DNA from: Ktedonobacter sp. SOSP1-85
Lineage (GTDB): Bacteria > Chloroflexota > Ktedonobacteria > Ktedonobacterales > Ktedonobacteraceae
Direction: 5' to 3'
NCBI RefSeq assembly: GCF_016587415.1
Contig: NZ_BNJI01000001.1
Span: 2,085,501 to 2,149,500, forward strand
DNA length: 64,000 nt
A model generated the notes under the pieces. That model saw nothing but the letters and a program-made list of their open reading frames with translations, was not told where the DNA came from and did not search any database. Shown piece by piece: positions 24,924 to 35,753 of the stretch. Positions within the stretch are counted from its first letter, which is position 1. Every line of letters begins with the position of its first letter. A program made the position numbers and the translations under genes.

Positions 24924-27900
24924 ATGCAGCACGAACACACCGCACAACACACGACCTATCCGCTCTATGATCCTCGTTGGGAACATGATGCATGCGGCAC
25001 CGGTTTTCTCGCCCGGCTTTCCGGCGAGGCCGATCATGCCCTCGTGCAAACAGCTCTAACAGCACTTACACACCTTACCCATCGTGGAGCACAGGATGCT
25101 GACGCCGAGACAAGCGATGGTGCAGGCATCCTGACGCAAATTCCCCTGCCACTTTTTTATGCCGAGCTAGAACGGCAGCACATCTCTCCTTCCTCTGTTC
25201 AAGATCTCGCCGTAGGCATGTTTTTTTTACCCCAACAGGAACGCGCGCCCCAGGCCTATGAGCACAGTCGCCAGATCATTATGCAGACCTTACAAGAAGT
25301 GGGCATACCGGCGCTTACCTGGCGCACGCCTCCCATCAACTACGCCATCCTGGGAACCCGCGCACGCGCCTCGGCTCCAACCATCAGCCAGGTCATCATC
25401 TCTCGTCCCGAACAACTTGATCTTGAAGCGTATGACCGAGCGCTTTACCACGCACGGCGCCTTATAGAACAGCGTCTTGCACAGGCAAAGCTTGAGGATT
25501 GCTACATCGCCTCGCTCTCACGCAACACCATCATCTATAAGGGCCTCCTGGCCCCAACCAGCTTGCGAGCTTCTACCTGGACCTGGTTGATCCTGACTAT
25601 GTGAGTGCGCTGGCGGTCTTTCATCAGCGTTATAGCACCAACACCCTGCCCTCCTGGCCGCTGGCCCAGCCCTTCCGCCTGCTCGCGCATAATGGTGAGA
25701 TCAATACCATTCAGGGCAACCGGAACTGGATGCAGGCCCGCGAGAAGACGCTGGCATCCCCACTCTGGCAGGAAAAGATCGCTGACCTTCTACCCGTCAT
25801 TCCCGCCACAGGCAGCGACTCGGCTCAGCTTGATAACGCGCTTGAGCTTCTGACACATTCTGGTCGTGACCTGCTACATAGCGCGCAGATGCTTGTGCCT
25901 CCCGCCTGGGAGCAGGATACCGAGTTTGACGAGGCCCAGCGCGCATGGTGTGAATATCATGCAGGCCTGGTGGAACCCTGGGATGGACCCGCCGCCCTGG
26001 TCTTTAGTGATGGGCGCATCGTGGGCGCCGCGCTGGACCGCAATGGACTGCGTCCCGCCCGCTATACTCTGACTCGTGATGGCTTACTTATCGTCGCCTC
26101 TGAGGCTGGCGTGGTCCCATGTGATCCAGAGAATATCGCCGAGAAGGGCGGCCTGGGGCCCGGCGAGATCATCGCCGCCGACCTGGTCGCGCATAAAGTG
26201 CTGCATAACGCCGAGATCAAGAGCGACCTGGCGCAACGCCAGCCCTATCACCAATGGCTGGAAGATCATCTCCTGCATCTCGCAGAACTGGAAGCGACCT
26301 CGTCAGACGAGGTAGGCAGTGATCCCGAGACGCTCTTCACGCATCAGCAGCTCTTTGGCTATACGCATGAAGATGTCGAAATGGTGCTCAGGCCAATCCT
26401 GGCTGAGAATAAAGAGCCAACCTGGAGCATGGGCGATGATGCCCCGCTTGCCGCGCTCTCTACCATCTCGCGCACCTTTTCGGATTACTTTCGCCAGCGC
26501 TTTGCCCAGGTTACCAATCCTCCCATTGACCCGCTCCGCGAGCGCATTGTGATGTCCCTGGATAGCTACCTTGGTCCTCGCCAGAGCCTGCTGACAGAGA
26601 CTCCCGAGCACGCACGCCTGGTCCGTCTCACCTCGCCGATTCTGGACGAGAAGCAGTTGAGCATTCTACGCGATACCACCCAGAGCCACCTGCGCCCCGC
26701 AACCCTGAAGACCACTCTGGATATTACCCATCCAGACAACACTGTCGAGATGGCGCTGGATCGCCTGGAACAGGAGGCGCTCGCTGCCATTGAGAATGGC
26801 GCAACCCTCTTAGTCCTGAGTGACCAGGACGCAACCCTGGAGCAGCCCCCTCTCCCCATGCTTATCGCGGTTGGCGCGGTTCACCATGCCTTGATCAAAC
26901 ATGGGCTACGCGCACGCGTCTCGCTGATCTGCGAGACCGGCACAGTCTGCGATGTACACCAGATTGCGGTCCTGCTTGGCTACGGCGCTGAAGCCGTCGT
27001 CCCCACCCTGGCACTGGCAAGCGTACGCGCGCTGGCTGGAGAACGCCGCCTTGAGCACATCACGCCCGAGGAGGCCGTGGCACGCTACCGGCACGTGATT
27101 GAGGATGGACTGTGCAAGATCATGGCACGTATGGGTATCTCTACCCTGCGCAATATCATTGGCGCGGGCCAGTTTGAGATCCTGGGCCTGGCTCCTGAAC
27201 TGGTTGAGCGCTGCTTTACCGGCTCGGCGGCCCGCTACGGCAAGGTCTCCTTCGCCCAGGTCAATGCAGAGATACGCAAGCAGGTCGCGAAAATTCAAGA
27301 AGAGCAGCAGGTCCCGGCGGCGGGTCCAGCCGTGCGCAAGCGCAAGCTGGCCGACATGGGTCGTTTCCGCTTCCGTCGCGATGCTGAGTACCATGCCTAT
27401 AACCCGCTCATCATTCGCGCGCTCCAGAAAGCGGCTCAGACCGGCCTGACAGAGGATTATCGCCAGTACACCGGTATGGTCTATCAGCGTCCCGCGACCA
27501 ACCTGCGCGACCAGCTACGCTTTACCACTCGCCAACCTATCCCTCTGGCAGAGGTTGAGTCGATGGAGTCGATTCGTGCACGCTTCGTGGTCTCCGCGAT
27601 GTCCGTGGGCGCGCTCAGCCCTGAGACGCATCGCACCATCGCCGCCGCCATGAATAGCATCGGCGGACGCAACAACACCGGCGAAGGTGGCGAAGACCCG
27701 GCCTGGTATCACGAGACGCTGGAGGGCTATCCCGTCAGCAGCAAGATCAAGCAGGTAGCCTCAGCCCGCTTTGGCATCACCACCGAGTACCTGGTACGCG
27801 CGGAAGAGATCGAGATCAAGATGGCTCAGGGTTCTAAGCCAGGTGAGGGCGGACAGCTTCCCCCCGCCAAGGTCACACCCTTTATCGCGCGCCTGCGCCA

Positions 27901-29452
27901 TACCGAGCCAGGCGTCTCGCTCATCTCGCCGCCACCCCATCACGACATCTATAGCATTGAGGATATCGCACAGCTCATCTACGACCTGCACCAGGTTAAT
28001 CCAACAGCCAAAGTAGGTGTCAAGTTGGTCTCCTGCCTGGGCGTGGGCACCATCGCCGCCGGAGTCGCCAAAGGCCACGCGGACTACGTGCTCATCAGCG
28101 GGAATGATGGTGGCACTGGCGCTTCGCCCCTGCAATCTATCAAACACGCGGGCATGCCCTGGGAGCTGGGATTAAGCGAGGCACAACAGGTGCTCGTCCG
28201 CAACGGCCTGCGTAAGCGCATCAAAGTACGCGTTGACGGTGGCTTCAAGACTGGCCGTGACGTAATTATTGGCGCGCTCCTGGGCGCGGAGGAGTTTGGC
28301 TTCGGCACAGCGGCCCTGGTCACTCTGGGCTGCGATATGGCGCGTCAGTGCCATCTCAACACCTGTCCAGCGGGCATTGCCACGCAGCGCGAGGATCTGA
28401 AAGCCAAGTTTACCGGGCGTCCCCAGTTCCTGGTCAACTACCTGACCCTGGTCGCTGAAGAAGTCCGTGAGTTCATGGCTCAGCTTGGAATCGCGCGCTT
28501 CGAAGACCTGATCGGACACACCGAGTTGCTGGAGAGCGCGCCGGATGCCAACATCGATCTTACCTCGCTCCTGGTTTCGCTCCCCATACGCTCCGAAGCC
28601 GGAAAGCGTATGCACGACGCGCCAGCTCGCGTTGAGCAGGAACTCTTAACGGAGGTTGAGAGCGCCCTGGATGGCGAGCGCAGCATCCTCACCCAGCATC
28701 CTATCGCCAACTATGATCGCTCCGTAGGCACCGTCCTGGCAGGCGAGATTGCGCGGCGCTATGGCAACGAGGGTCTGACGCGCAACAGCATTACCTGTAC
28801 CTTCCACGGGGCCGCGGGCCAGAGCTTTGGCGCGTTCTGCATGCCCGGCATGCGTCTCATCCTCAATGGCGAGGCCAACGATTATGTTGGCAAGAGCATG
28901 ACTGGCGGCCAGATCGTGATTCTCCCGCCTGCGGAGGCAGCCTACGAAGGGCACAAGAACACGATCCTCGGCAACACCGTGCTCTATGGCGCAACAGGCG
29001 GTCAGCTCTTCGCGGCGGGTCGCGCGGGCGAGCGTTTCGCCGTTCGCAATAGCGGTGCGCTGGCGGTGGTCGAGGGCGTGGGGGCGCATGCCTGTGAATA
29101 TATGACTGGTGGTATGGTAGTGGTCCTGGGTGAGACAGGACCCAACTTTGCCGCTGGCATGTCCTCAGGCGTGGCCTACGTGCTCGATATGGATGGCTCC
29201 TTCCCCACGCGCTGCAACGTGGCAGCCGCGCAACTCGCACGCGTGCAGGATCCCCAGGAGAGCGATGCTTTGCGCACCGTCATCGACTGGCACGCGCGCA
29301 AGACGCATAGCAGCCACGCGCAGCGCTTGCTGGAGCAGTGGGAGTTTGTCCTGCCACGCATCTGGCGCGTCCAGCCTGAGAACACGCACCAGAACGCTTC
29401 CCACTTTGTGGGCGGGCGCGAAGAGATGCAGAATCGGATCGCCACCAAATAA
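24924..29452 (+). CDS. gltB: glutamate synthase large subunit, interrupted by a 1-nt frameshift
   Basis: Two frames together make one ~1509-residue glutamate synthase alpha chain, which forms glutamate from 2-oxoglutarate and glutamine. The first part (24924 to about 25550) begins MQHEHTAQHTTYPLYDPRWE and contains the amidotransferase nucleophile region EHDACGTGF. The second resumes as QLASFYLDLVDPDYVSALA and covers the rest of the GATase domain (HNGEINTIQGNRNW), the FMN domain (GGRNNTGEGGEDP; SGNDGGTGASPLQSIKHAG), the Fe-S Cys cluster (CHLNTCPAGIATQRE) and the GXGXG domain. One nucleotide is missing in GCCCCAACCA at 25551-25560. The ATG at 24924 follows GGGAGG. No gltD lies nearby. The shift is likely a sequence error. 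Confidence 0.9.
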
Positions 29453-29482
29453 CACACCTCCTACTCTCCCTGGTTGATCCGC

Positions 29483-29510
29483 GAGAGGATGAGCATTTGC
29501 TCATCCTCTC
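29483..29510 (+). terminator. intrinsic terminator of gltB
   Basis: GAGAGGATGAGCA (29483-29495) pairs with TGCTCATCCTCTC (29498-29510), followed by TTTTCTTTTC. This is a classical hairpin plus U-tract. Confidence 0.85.
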
Positions 29511-29594
29511 TTTTCTTTTCCTCCGGTACGATCCGCTGAAAGTTTTCTCCTTACAACCATTTTGGACTTCTGCCGTTATACAATAGAGGAATAA

Positions 29595-30521
29595 ATGTTT
29601 AGCCTGCCACCGCGCAGACCAGCATGCAGCGAGATTAACGACAAAGATATGAAGCCAGAGAAAGATTATTATGCCGTTCTGGGTGTGGCCCCAAGCGCCA
29701 CACCAGCCGAGATCAAGGAAGCCTTTAAGAAGCTGGCCTTACAATATCACCCCGACCGCAATAAGAGCGCGGACGCCAACGAGCGCATGAGCGAGCTCTT
29801 GAAGGCTTATCAGGCCCTTAATAATCCGGAAGAACGCAAGAATTATGACGCCCAACGCAAGCGGGGGAACAGCGCCACAACCATCCCAGGACAGGCCAGA
29901 AGTGCATACACGCCTGGAGGGGCAGCCCGTGGCAATAAGCACGAGGTCTCGCCGGGTGCCAGGCGAGATCGCCAGCGTCACTATGCCTTCCCCGCCTACA
30001 GGGTTGGTGAGCCAATGGTGGTCGATCTGGGAGAGATGAGTTATACCCTCTCTTCAGACGAGGCCCTGACCCTGGTTGAGCAGGGGCTGTTACGTGGCAA
30101 TGCCCCACGCCGTCCCACGGATGATGAGTTTTACTGTCACCGCTGTCACCATCACTGGAACCACTCTGGTCACAAAGGAGAGCTGCCCCAGGCCTGCCCA
30201 AAATGTCACGCGCGCGACTGGCAAGAATATCTGTTGCTGCGCTGTAGCCACTGCAAGGCTATTTTTGAAAGTGAACAAATTCGCTACGAGATCGGTGCAT
30301 ATGCCTATAGCAAACCACATCACACCAGGGATGATCGCTGCCCTCCCTACGAGCTCTTCCCCCTCTGTCCCTATTGTGGGCAGTCACAGTGGTGCCCGGC
30401 GGAAAACCACCGTGTAAGCACGCTACGCAAAAAATTGGAGACCCAGCGCCTCGTCTGGATTAGCGCTATCATAGTGTTTGTCGTCGTTGTAGGCATCATG
30501 GCCCTGGGTTTTCTTCACTAA
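29595..30521 (+). CDS. DnaJ-domain protein with zinc ribbons and a C-terminal membrane anchor
   Basis: A 308-residue J-domain protein. The J domain (about residues 20-87) has KDYYAVLGVAPSATPAEIKE and the HPD motif in QYHPDRNK. A spacer precedes a Cys/His-rich region with several CxxC pairs (FYCHRCHHHW; QACPKCHA; LRCSHCKAIF; PLCPYCGQ). One membrane segment closes it (ISAIIVFVVVVGIMALGF). The J domain would recruit Hsp70 to the membrane face or to a client held by the zinc ribbons, an inference. GAGGA stands 6 nt before the ATG at 29595; an internal ATG at 29649 (MKPEKDYY) is possible. It lacks the DnaJ G/F region and canonical zinc repeats. Confidence 0.8.
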   Translation: MFSLPPRRPACSEINDKDMKPEKDYYAVLGVAPSATPAEIKEAFKKLALQYHPDRNKSADANERMSELLKAYQALNNPEERKNYDAQRKRGNSATTIPGQARSAYTPGGAARGNKHEVSPGARRDRQRHYAFPAYRVGEPMVVDLGEMSYTLSSDEALTLVEQGLLRGNAPRRPTDDEFYCHRCHHHWNHSGHKGELPQACPKCHARDWQEYLLLRCSHCKAIFESEQIRYEIGAYAYSKPHHTRDDRCPPYELFPLCPYCGQSQWCPAENHRVSTLRKKLETQRLVWISAIIVFVVVVGIMALGFLH

Positions 30522-30678
30522 AACCAAACAGGACCAATGAGGGACCAGGCCAGGCCAAATTTTGTGGATGCTACAATGCCTTTTATACTGTCATAGAGTA
30601 TTTGCTTGACACATTTATTTTTTCGATTCATCGTCCCGAGTGGCTTCGCGCACTCATCCTCAGCACAGGAGGCGTACC

Positions 30679-31596
30679 GTGCAGACCTTACTACCGAACG
30701 GTGTCTATCCCCCGCTACCCACCTTTTTCGACACCCAGGAGAACCTGGACCTCTTCACCTTGCAGAGGCATATGCGAGCCCTCCAGGAGAGCGGCATCGC
30801 GGGCTATGTTTTGCTAGGCAGCAATGGAGAAGCAGCCCATGTGACCTCTGAAGAGCGTGCTCAACTCGTATCCACAGCACGCGAGATGATGGATGAGAGC
30901 ACAGACACGCTTCCCCTGATAGTTGGTTGTGGCGATCAAGCAACACGAACAACCATCGCCCATTGCCAGCTCGCGGCACACTCCGGCGCCACCATTGCGC
31001 TCGTCCTGCCGCCCTTTTATTTTCGTAGCCGTATGGATTCTCAGGCGCTACAAAAACACTATCGCGCCGTTGCCGACGCCAGCCCCATACCAATTTTGCT
31101 CTACAACATGCCCGCCAACACTGCCGGCCTCGACATGGACGTCAGTCTTATTTGCCAACTCGCCGAGCATCCAAATATCATTGGACTCAAGGACAGCAGC
31201 GGCAACGTCGCCAAAATGGCCAGCATCGTCGCCCAGGCCCCTGCGGACTTCAGTGTTTTCGCCGGGAGTGCCAGTTTCCTGCTACCCTCCCTGGCGATTG
31301 GCGCTGCTGGCACCATTGCGGCGCTGGCCAATATCTTTCCCCACGAGGTCTGCCTGGTACAGGCCCTCTTTGAGGCAGGGCAACTGGAGGAGGCACGCGC
31401 GCTCCAGGCGCGCCTGATTCCCGCCAATACGGCAGTAACCACCACCTATGGCGTCCCAGGCCTGAAAGCGGCCCTCGAGATCCTTAACGGCTATGGCGGG
31501 CGGCCACGCATGCCCCTGCAATCACTTAGCACCCCTGAACGCGAGCAACTATCGCGTCTCCTGGCAACTACGCCCATGGACGCAGCACACGTGTAG
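30679..31596 (+). CDS. DapA/HOGA-family aldolase (class I lyase)
   Basis: A 305-residue TIM-barrel lyase of the dihydrodipicolinate synthase/N-acetylneuraminate lyase family. The substrate loop is GSNGEAAHVT, the catalytic Tyr is in LLYNMPANT and the Schiff-base Lys is in IIGLKDSSGN. The pattern is closest to 4-hydroxy-2-oxoglutarate aldolase-like members, but DapA activity cannot be excluded. The GTG at 30679 is chosen because AGGAGG lies 8 nt upstream; an upstream ATG at 30640 is less likely. No lysine or proline pathway gene is adjacent. Confidence 0.85.
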   Translation: MQTLLPNGVYPPLPTFFDTQENLDLFTLQRHMRALQESGIAGYVLLGSNGEAAHVTSEERAQLVSTAREMMDESTDTLPLIVGCGDQATRTTIAHCQLAAHSGATIALVLPPFYFRSRMDSQALQKHYRAVADASPIPILLYNMPANTAGLDMDVSLICQLAEHPNIIGLKDSSGNVAKMASIVAQAPADFSVFAGSASFLLPSLAIGAAGTIAALANIFPHEVCLVQALFEAGQLEEARALQARLIPANTAVTTTYGVPGLKAALEILNGYGGRPRMPLQSLSTPEREQLSRLLATTPMDAAHV

Positions 31597-31618
31597 CCAA
31601 AATTAAGCCGTAATGGCC

Positions 31619-31658
31619 CGAGGCTGGGAACGACACTGCGTCGTCGTCCCCAGCCTCG
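31619..31658. terminator. 16-bp inverted repeat between convergent genes
   Basis: 31619-31634 (CGAGGCTGGGAACGAC) pairs with 31643-31658 with one mismatch and an 8-nt loop. It sits between the stops at 31596 (+) and 31685 (-) and could terminate both. Confidence 0.65.
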
Positions 31659-31684
31659 TTCGCTGCGTCGGAGCTACAATAAAG

Positions 31685-32644
31685 CTACTGTACGGTATAA
31701 TTAACTTTCTGTGCCAATTGCTTATCGCTACAGGCGGTCGAGGAGGCCCAGTAAATCTCCACGTGACCTTGCCCCTTGCCACCTGTAATAGCATAGGAGT
31801 ACGTCCTGGTAGAGGTTGCCTTGACCGCGATAGGATAGGTAGCAAATTGCTGGTCGCCAATGTACCACTGCAAGCAGGCCGCCCCGCCCTTGCCCGCAGG
31901 CAGTCCAAAGGTCACATACATTTTATCGCCCGCCTGAAACGTGTCCCCTGGATTTACCGGCTTGGCAGTCTGCATATCCACCGAATGCGCCATCTGGGCG
32001 TCGCTGACGTATTGAGAAGCGGGATACTGCCCAGGATCTGTAGTGGGGGTTGGGGTTGGGGCCGTGTCCGTTGGCGTGGCCTGGGCATCTGGGGTCGGGG
32101 TTGTGCCACTCACGACTTGCTGGGGAGCACTTGTCGGGCTTGGTAACACCGTTGTCTTGTGATTATCATTTGAAGTCTGCGAAAACGCGGACGCAAAAAC
32201 AAACACCAGTACCAATATGATCGCGCCGATGAATACACTGATACCAGCGATGGTCAAAGGCAGGCGCGACGAGCGCTGGGGAGCCCGTGGCTGAGCAACA
32301 TTTGTTGAGGCCATCGAACCAGCCGGGCCATTGAAGCCTGGAGGAGAGGCATAGGGCTGAGGACCAGGGCGGCCATTGTTGGCAAAGAGTTGCTGCATTT
32401 GCGGGTTATAACTAGCCCCGCCAGCTCCTCCCCCTGGTCCCTGTTGCCACTGCTGCCCCGGCACAGGCTGTCCAACTGGCACGCCCGCAGCTGGCGGATA
32501 CATACCGTTCCCCATTGGCGTGGGAGTTCCTGGCCCCTGCCCACCCTGCACTCTACCATCGTTCCCCTGATTTATGGCGGCGCCACAACGCGGGCAACTC
32601 GTGCGCGAAGGAGAAACGGGAAAACCACAATTCATACATCGCAT
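31685..32644 (-). CDS. zinc-ribbon, proline-rich, single-TM protein with extracytoplasmic domain
   Basis: A 319-residue protein. An N-terminal zinc ribbon (MRCMNCGFPV...CPRCGAAI) is followed by a Gly/Pro/Gln-rich stretch to about residue 125, one membrane helix (LTIAGISVFIGAIILVLVFVF), a Thr/Pro-rich spacer, and a compact outside domain of about 110 residues (FQAGDKMYVTFGLPAG...CLQWYIGDQQF) with two Cys that may pair. GAGAGGA precedes the ATG. The layout recurs at 56614. The function is unknown; sensing or surface attachment is possible. It is divergent from the GAF histidine kinase. Confidence 0.75.
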   Translation of the reverse strand: MRCMNCGFPVSPSRTSCPRCGAAINQGNDGRVQGGQGPGTPTPMGNGMYPPAAGVPVGQPVPGQQWQQGPGGGAGGASYNPQMQQLFANNGRPGPQPYASPPGFNGPAGSMASTNVAQPRAPQRSSRLPLTIAGISVFIGAIILVLVFVFASAFSQTSNDNHKTTVLPSPTSAPQQVVSGTTPTPDAQATPTDTAPTPTPTTDPGQYPASQYVSDAQMAHSVDMQTAKPVNPGDTFQAGDKMYVTFGLPAGKGGAACLQWYIGDQQFATYPIAVKATSTRTYSYAITGGKGQGHVEIYWASSTACSDKQLAQKVNYTVQ

Positions 32645-32879
32645 AGATAAATCCTCTCGAAAAGCGTAGCCCCTTATGAAAGAGTGTTCATTTGATATGA
32701 CGAAGCATCATCATATTTGTAATCATCAATAGAACTATGCGAGGCGACGGCCTCAGTTCGCCGTCTACTTGACACCTCTAGGCAGCACCTTTACAATACA
32801 CTCATTGATAAAAGGTGATAGATCAAGTAAACATCCAGGCCACAGAGACCGTGGGATAGTTGGAAGCTAGGATAAAAAC

Positions 32880-35054
32880 GTGACACAAGGCGTTAATGTA
32901 GAGCAGATACTGGCACCTCACTTGCCGCGCTTAAAAATGAGCCTGCAACACGCATGGGATGGGCATCAAGGACGAGAAAATGAGAACGACGCGTGGCAGC
33001 TCTTTCAGACGCTCATCGGCACACAGGATCACGATGAGTCATCCCTCACCGCGCGCTTTGAGCAGGTAGGACGCCGACTCGTCACCTATGATGAGAAGCT
33101 CGATACGCGACTGCAAGAGATCCAGAATTTTGTGGATGCCGCAGCCACCGAGATCAAGCACATCTTTCAGGAGCATCCCGAAGAACTTGTGACCACGCTT
33201 GGATACCTCTACCAACTACACAATAAAAGCGCCCTCGCACTCACACGAGGGTTCCAGCATGTCGTGGAAGAGCAGGCCAGGACCACCACACATTTAACGC
33301 AGCAACTTGAGCATCGCCTCCTCGCGCTTCAGCGGGTCAATGGCTACAGCAACTCTGCCATGGACCTGGACCAGACCCTCGAAAACACAGCACAAGTAAT
33401 TGCCGAGGAGCTGAATGTCGATCTCTGCTCCATCTTCTTCTATGATGAGCTTCAACGTGTCCTGACCCTGCGTGCAACCAATGGACCACGTCCCCTGGGT
33501 GGTATGCACTTCATTCTGCGCCTGGGTGAAGGCTATAGTGGATGGGTCGCCGATAAGGGCCGCCCCTTGCACTCGAACGACGCCCTGGGCGACCCCAACT
33601 TCGCCACCGAGGCCCGCTCATACAGTACCCCCTACCGGGGCGTGATGGCGCTCCCCATCATCTTCTTTGGCACCGCCGAACGCCTCATCGGCGTCATCAG
33701 CGTGCAATCAAGCGAGCCGCGCGAGTTCACCCGCGACGAGGTTAACTTTGTCGAGGTAATTGCGGGCATCATCGCCATCAATATCGAGAATGGCCGTCTC
33801 TACGAGCAGACCGACGAGCAGCTACGCCGCAAGGTGCACGAACTCGCCACCATTCACCGCGTCTCCTATATCATCGCCTCCACTCTCAATCTGGAAGAGG
33901 TATTGCAGATTATCACCACGCAGGCCGTGCACCTCTCAGGTGCCGAGCGCTCGTGTATCTTTGAGCTCGATCCCGACCGGCGACGCCTGCATGTGTTGGC
34001 ACACTATGGGCTGAATCCCGAGCAGGCGAGCAATCTCCAGATTGGCGTGGGCCAGTGTTGCGCCGGCCGAACCGTCCAGACCGGGCGTCCCAGCATGGCG
34101 GTGGACTGCTTCCATGCCGACGAGCATTGCTTTATTCATGATGACCCGACGCTCTCATCAGAGATCCACTCGGTACTCTGTGTCCCGCTTAAGGTTAAGC
34201 AGAAGGTACTGGGCTGTATCTGCATCTACAGTAGCCATCGTCACCTTCTCAGTCCTGAGCAGATGCAGCTCGTCGTTACCTTCGCCAATGAGGCCGCCAT
34301 CGCCATCGAGAATGCGCGCCTCTACGAAGAGACCCGGCGTGGACTCGAACTGAAATCAGTGCTTCTGCGCGAGTTACATCATCGCGTCAAAAATAACCTG
34401 GCCACGGTCGCGGGTATTCTCTCGCTTCAGCGCCGGCGCACCAGGTCGCCCGAGGTACGCCATATTCTGGCGGAGAGCGTCAACCGTGTACAAGGCCTGG
34501 CCGCCACACATGACCTGCTCGCACATGAAGATGTCAGCGAGGCGCGCGTCGACGATATCGCGCGCAAGATTGTGGGCGTTGCTAACGCCAACCTTAGTCC
34601 GCCCGAGAAGCGCATCTCCTTCCAGGTCGAGACCTGTCCCGTGGTTATTCCTTCCCGGGCCGTAACCATCCTCGCCCTGGTCATTAACGAAATGGTTTCT
34701 AACGCGATTAAGCATGGCATGGCCGAAGTAACACGCGGCACCGTCATTATTCGCGGCTTCGAGGAAGAGGATGGATATGTCGCCATCCAGGTACTCGATA
34801 GCGGCAAGGGGCCATCAGCCGAGCAGGAGCAGCAGGAGGAGCCAGGCGAGAGCGGCGAGGGCTTGGGTCTCTCCCTTATCAAGAACCTGATTGGCGACCT
34901 CGGTGGCCGCTTTGCGCTGCGACGCGAGACCATCACCCGTCCCGCTAGCACCAAACAAGGCGAGCAAACCAGCGGGGAGACGGCGGAGTATACAGTTGCG
35001 GAGGTCCGCTTCCCACTCCGTCGCTCGCGCCCAACCTATGCCTTGAATAGTTAA
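32880..35054 (+). CDS. GAF-domain sensor histidine kinase (HisKA_2 type)
   Basis: A 724-residue soluble sensor kinase. A helical N-terminal region (about 1-150) precedes two GAF domains (about 155-310, starting DLDQTLENTAQVIAEEL; and about 345-495, starting LNLEEVLQIITTQAV). The phosphoacceptor is in LLRELHHRVKNNLATVAGIL near residue 500, the HisKA_2 form. The ATPase has the N box VINEMVSNAIKHG near 600 and GEGLGLSLIKNLI as the G2 box. No membrane segment is seen, so it senses an internal signal. GAF2 contains Cys residues (GQCCAGRTVQTG; CFHADEHCF) that could bind a cofactor. A response regulator follows, making a two-component pair. The start is GTG at 32880. Confidence 0.85.
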   Translation: MTQGVNVEQILAPHLPRLKMSLQHAWDGHQGRENENDAWQLFQTLIGTQDHDESSLTARFEQVGRRLVTYDEKLDTRLQEIQNFVDAAATEIKHIFQEHPEELVTTLGYLYQLHNKSALALTRGFQHVVEEQARTTTHLTQQLEHRLLALQRVNGYSNSAMDLDQTLENTAQVIAEELNVDLCSIFFYDELQRVLTLRATNGPRPLGGMHFILRLGEGYSGWVADKGRPLHSNDALGDPNFATEARSYSTPYRGVMALPIIFFGTAERLIGVISVQSSEPREFTRDEVNFVEVIAGIIAINIENGRLYEQTDEQLRRKVHELATIHRVSYIIASTLNLEEVLQIITTQAVHLSGAERSCIFELDPDRRRLHVLAHYGLNPEQASNLQIGVGQCCAGRTVQTGRPSMAVDCFHADEHCFIHDDPTLSSEIHSVLCVPLKVKQKVLGCICIYSSHRHLLSPEQMQLVVTFANEAAIAIENARLYEETRRGLELKSVLLRELHHRVKNNLATVAGILSLQRRRTRSPEVRHILAESVNRVQGLAATHDLLAHEDVSEARVDDIARKIVGVANANLSPPEKRISFQVETCPVVIPSRAVTILALVINEMVSNAIKHGMAEVTRGTVIIRGFEEEDGYVAIQVLDSGKGPSAEQEQQEEPGESGEGLGLSLIKNLIGDLGGRFALRRETITRPASTKQGEQTSGETAEYTVAEVRFPLRRSRPTYALNS

Positions 35055-35069
35055 TCTCGTTGCAACTTC

Positions 35070-35138
35070 TTTCTATTTGGTGGTGTGCTGGGCCTCGCAG
35101 CCTGCGGCTGCGAGGCCCAGCACACCACCAAATAGAAA
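35070..35138. terminator. 33-bp perfect hairpin between histidine kinase and response regulator genes
   Basis: Arms 35070-35102 and 35106-35138 are perfect with a TGC loop closed by GCC/GGC. It begins 15 nt after the histidine kinase stop and ends 24 nt before the response regulator ATG, so it may uncouple the levels of the two partners. Confidence 0.8.
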
Positions 35139-35162
35139 TTGGAGAGAGTAGAGGCAAGAAAG

Positions 35163-35645
35163 ATGCAGAACGAGTCTCCAGCGAAACACAGGATCCTGGT
35201 TGTCGAGGATGAGGCAGCCATTCAACAGGTTTTATGTTTCTTCTTAGAGCACAATGGTTTTGCAACGCAGGCCGCTTATAATGGGCAGGAGGCCATCAAC
35301 CTTATTCCCCAGTTTCGCCCCCACCTGATCATCCTGGACCTGGTCATGCGCCCGGTTTCTGGCTGGGACGTTCTGCACTGGCTGCATAGCCATCAGACTA
35401 ATCCCCCCATTCCCGTCCTCGTCCTCAGCGCTCTCGTTAATTTATCTGAACAACTCCAGGGCATCGAAGAGGGCGCCATCGAATATATTACCAAACCCAC
35501 TCAGCCCAGCATTATTGTTGAGCGTGTGCGCACGATCCTCTCACTAACAGCAGAACAACGCCTGATGCTGCAACACAAACGCCTTGAAGAGCGACGCAAA
35601 ATGCTTGAGCGGCTCCGCGCCAATCCCAGTGATCGCCTGACCTAA
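35163..35645 (+). CDS. single-domain response regulator
   Basis: A 160-residue CheY-like receiver. The acidic pocket is VVEDEAAI, the phosphoacceptor Asp is in LIILDLVMRPVSGWD, the switch Ser is in VLVLSALVN and the Lys is in YITKPTQP. A ~35-residue helical, basic extension follows (QHKRLEERRKMLERLRAN) but no DNA-binding domain. It is probably the partner of the upstream histidine kinase and would act through protein contacts. The ATG at 35163 is chosen over an upstream TTG at 35139. Confidence 0.9.
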   Translation: MQNESPAKHRILVVEDEAAIQQVLCFFLEHNGFATQAAYNGQEAINLIPQFRPHLIILDLVMRPVSGWDVLHWLHSHQTNPPIPVLVLSALVNLSEQLQGIEEGAIEYITKPTQPSIIVERVRTILSLTAEQRLMLQHKRLEERRKMLERLRANPSDRLT

Positions 35646-35652
35646 AACGGCT

Positions 35653-35717
35653 CGACGCTGCTAAAGCACGCGTCTACATATACACGTCATATGTAGACGC
35701 GTGCTTTAGCAGCGTCG
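35653..35717. terminator. 29-bp perfect hairpin between convergent genes
   Basis: Arms 35653-35681 and 35689-35717 are perfect with a 7-nt loop. It lies between the response regulator stop (35645) and the kinase stop (35754). Its arm motifs (TATGTAGACGCGTGC and TTAGCAGCGTCG) recur in the tandem repeats at 20529-20633. Confidence 0.8.
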
Positions 35718-35753
35718 GACAGAGCACAAAATCAATCTCTTTACGCCCCACGA

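Noticed and set aside
25551..25610. Programmed frameshift in gltB
   Set aside because: There is no slippery heptamer, stem-loop or internal ribosome binding site of the expected type; three or four similar indels in G/C runs in the window favour sequence error.
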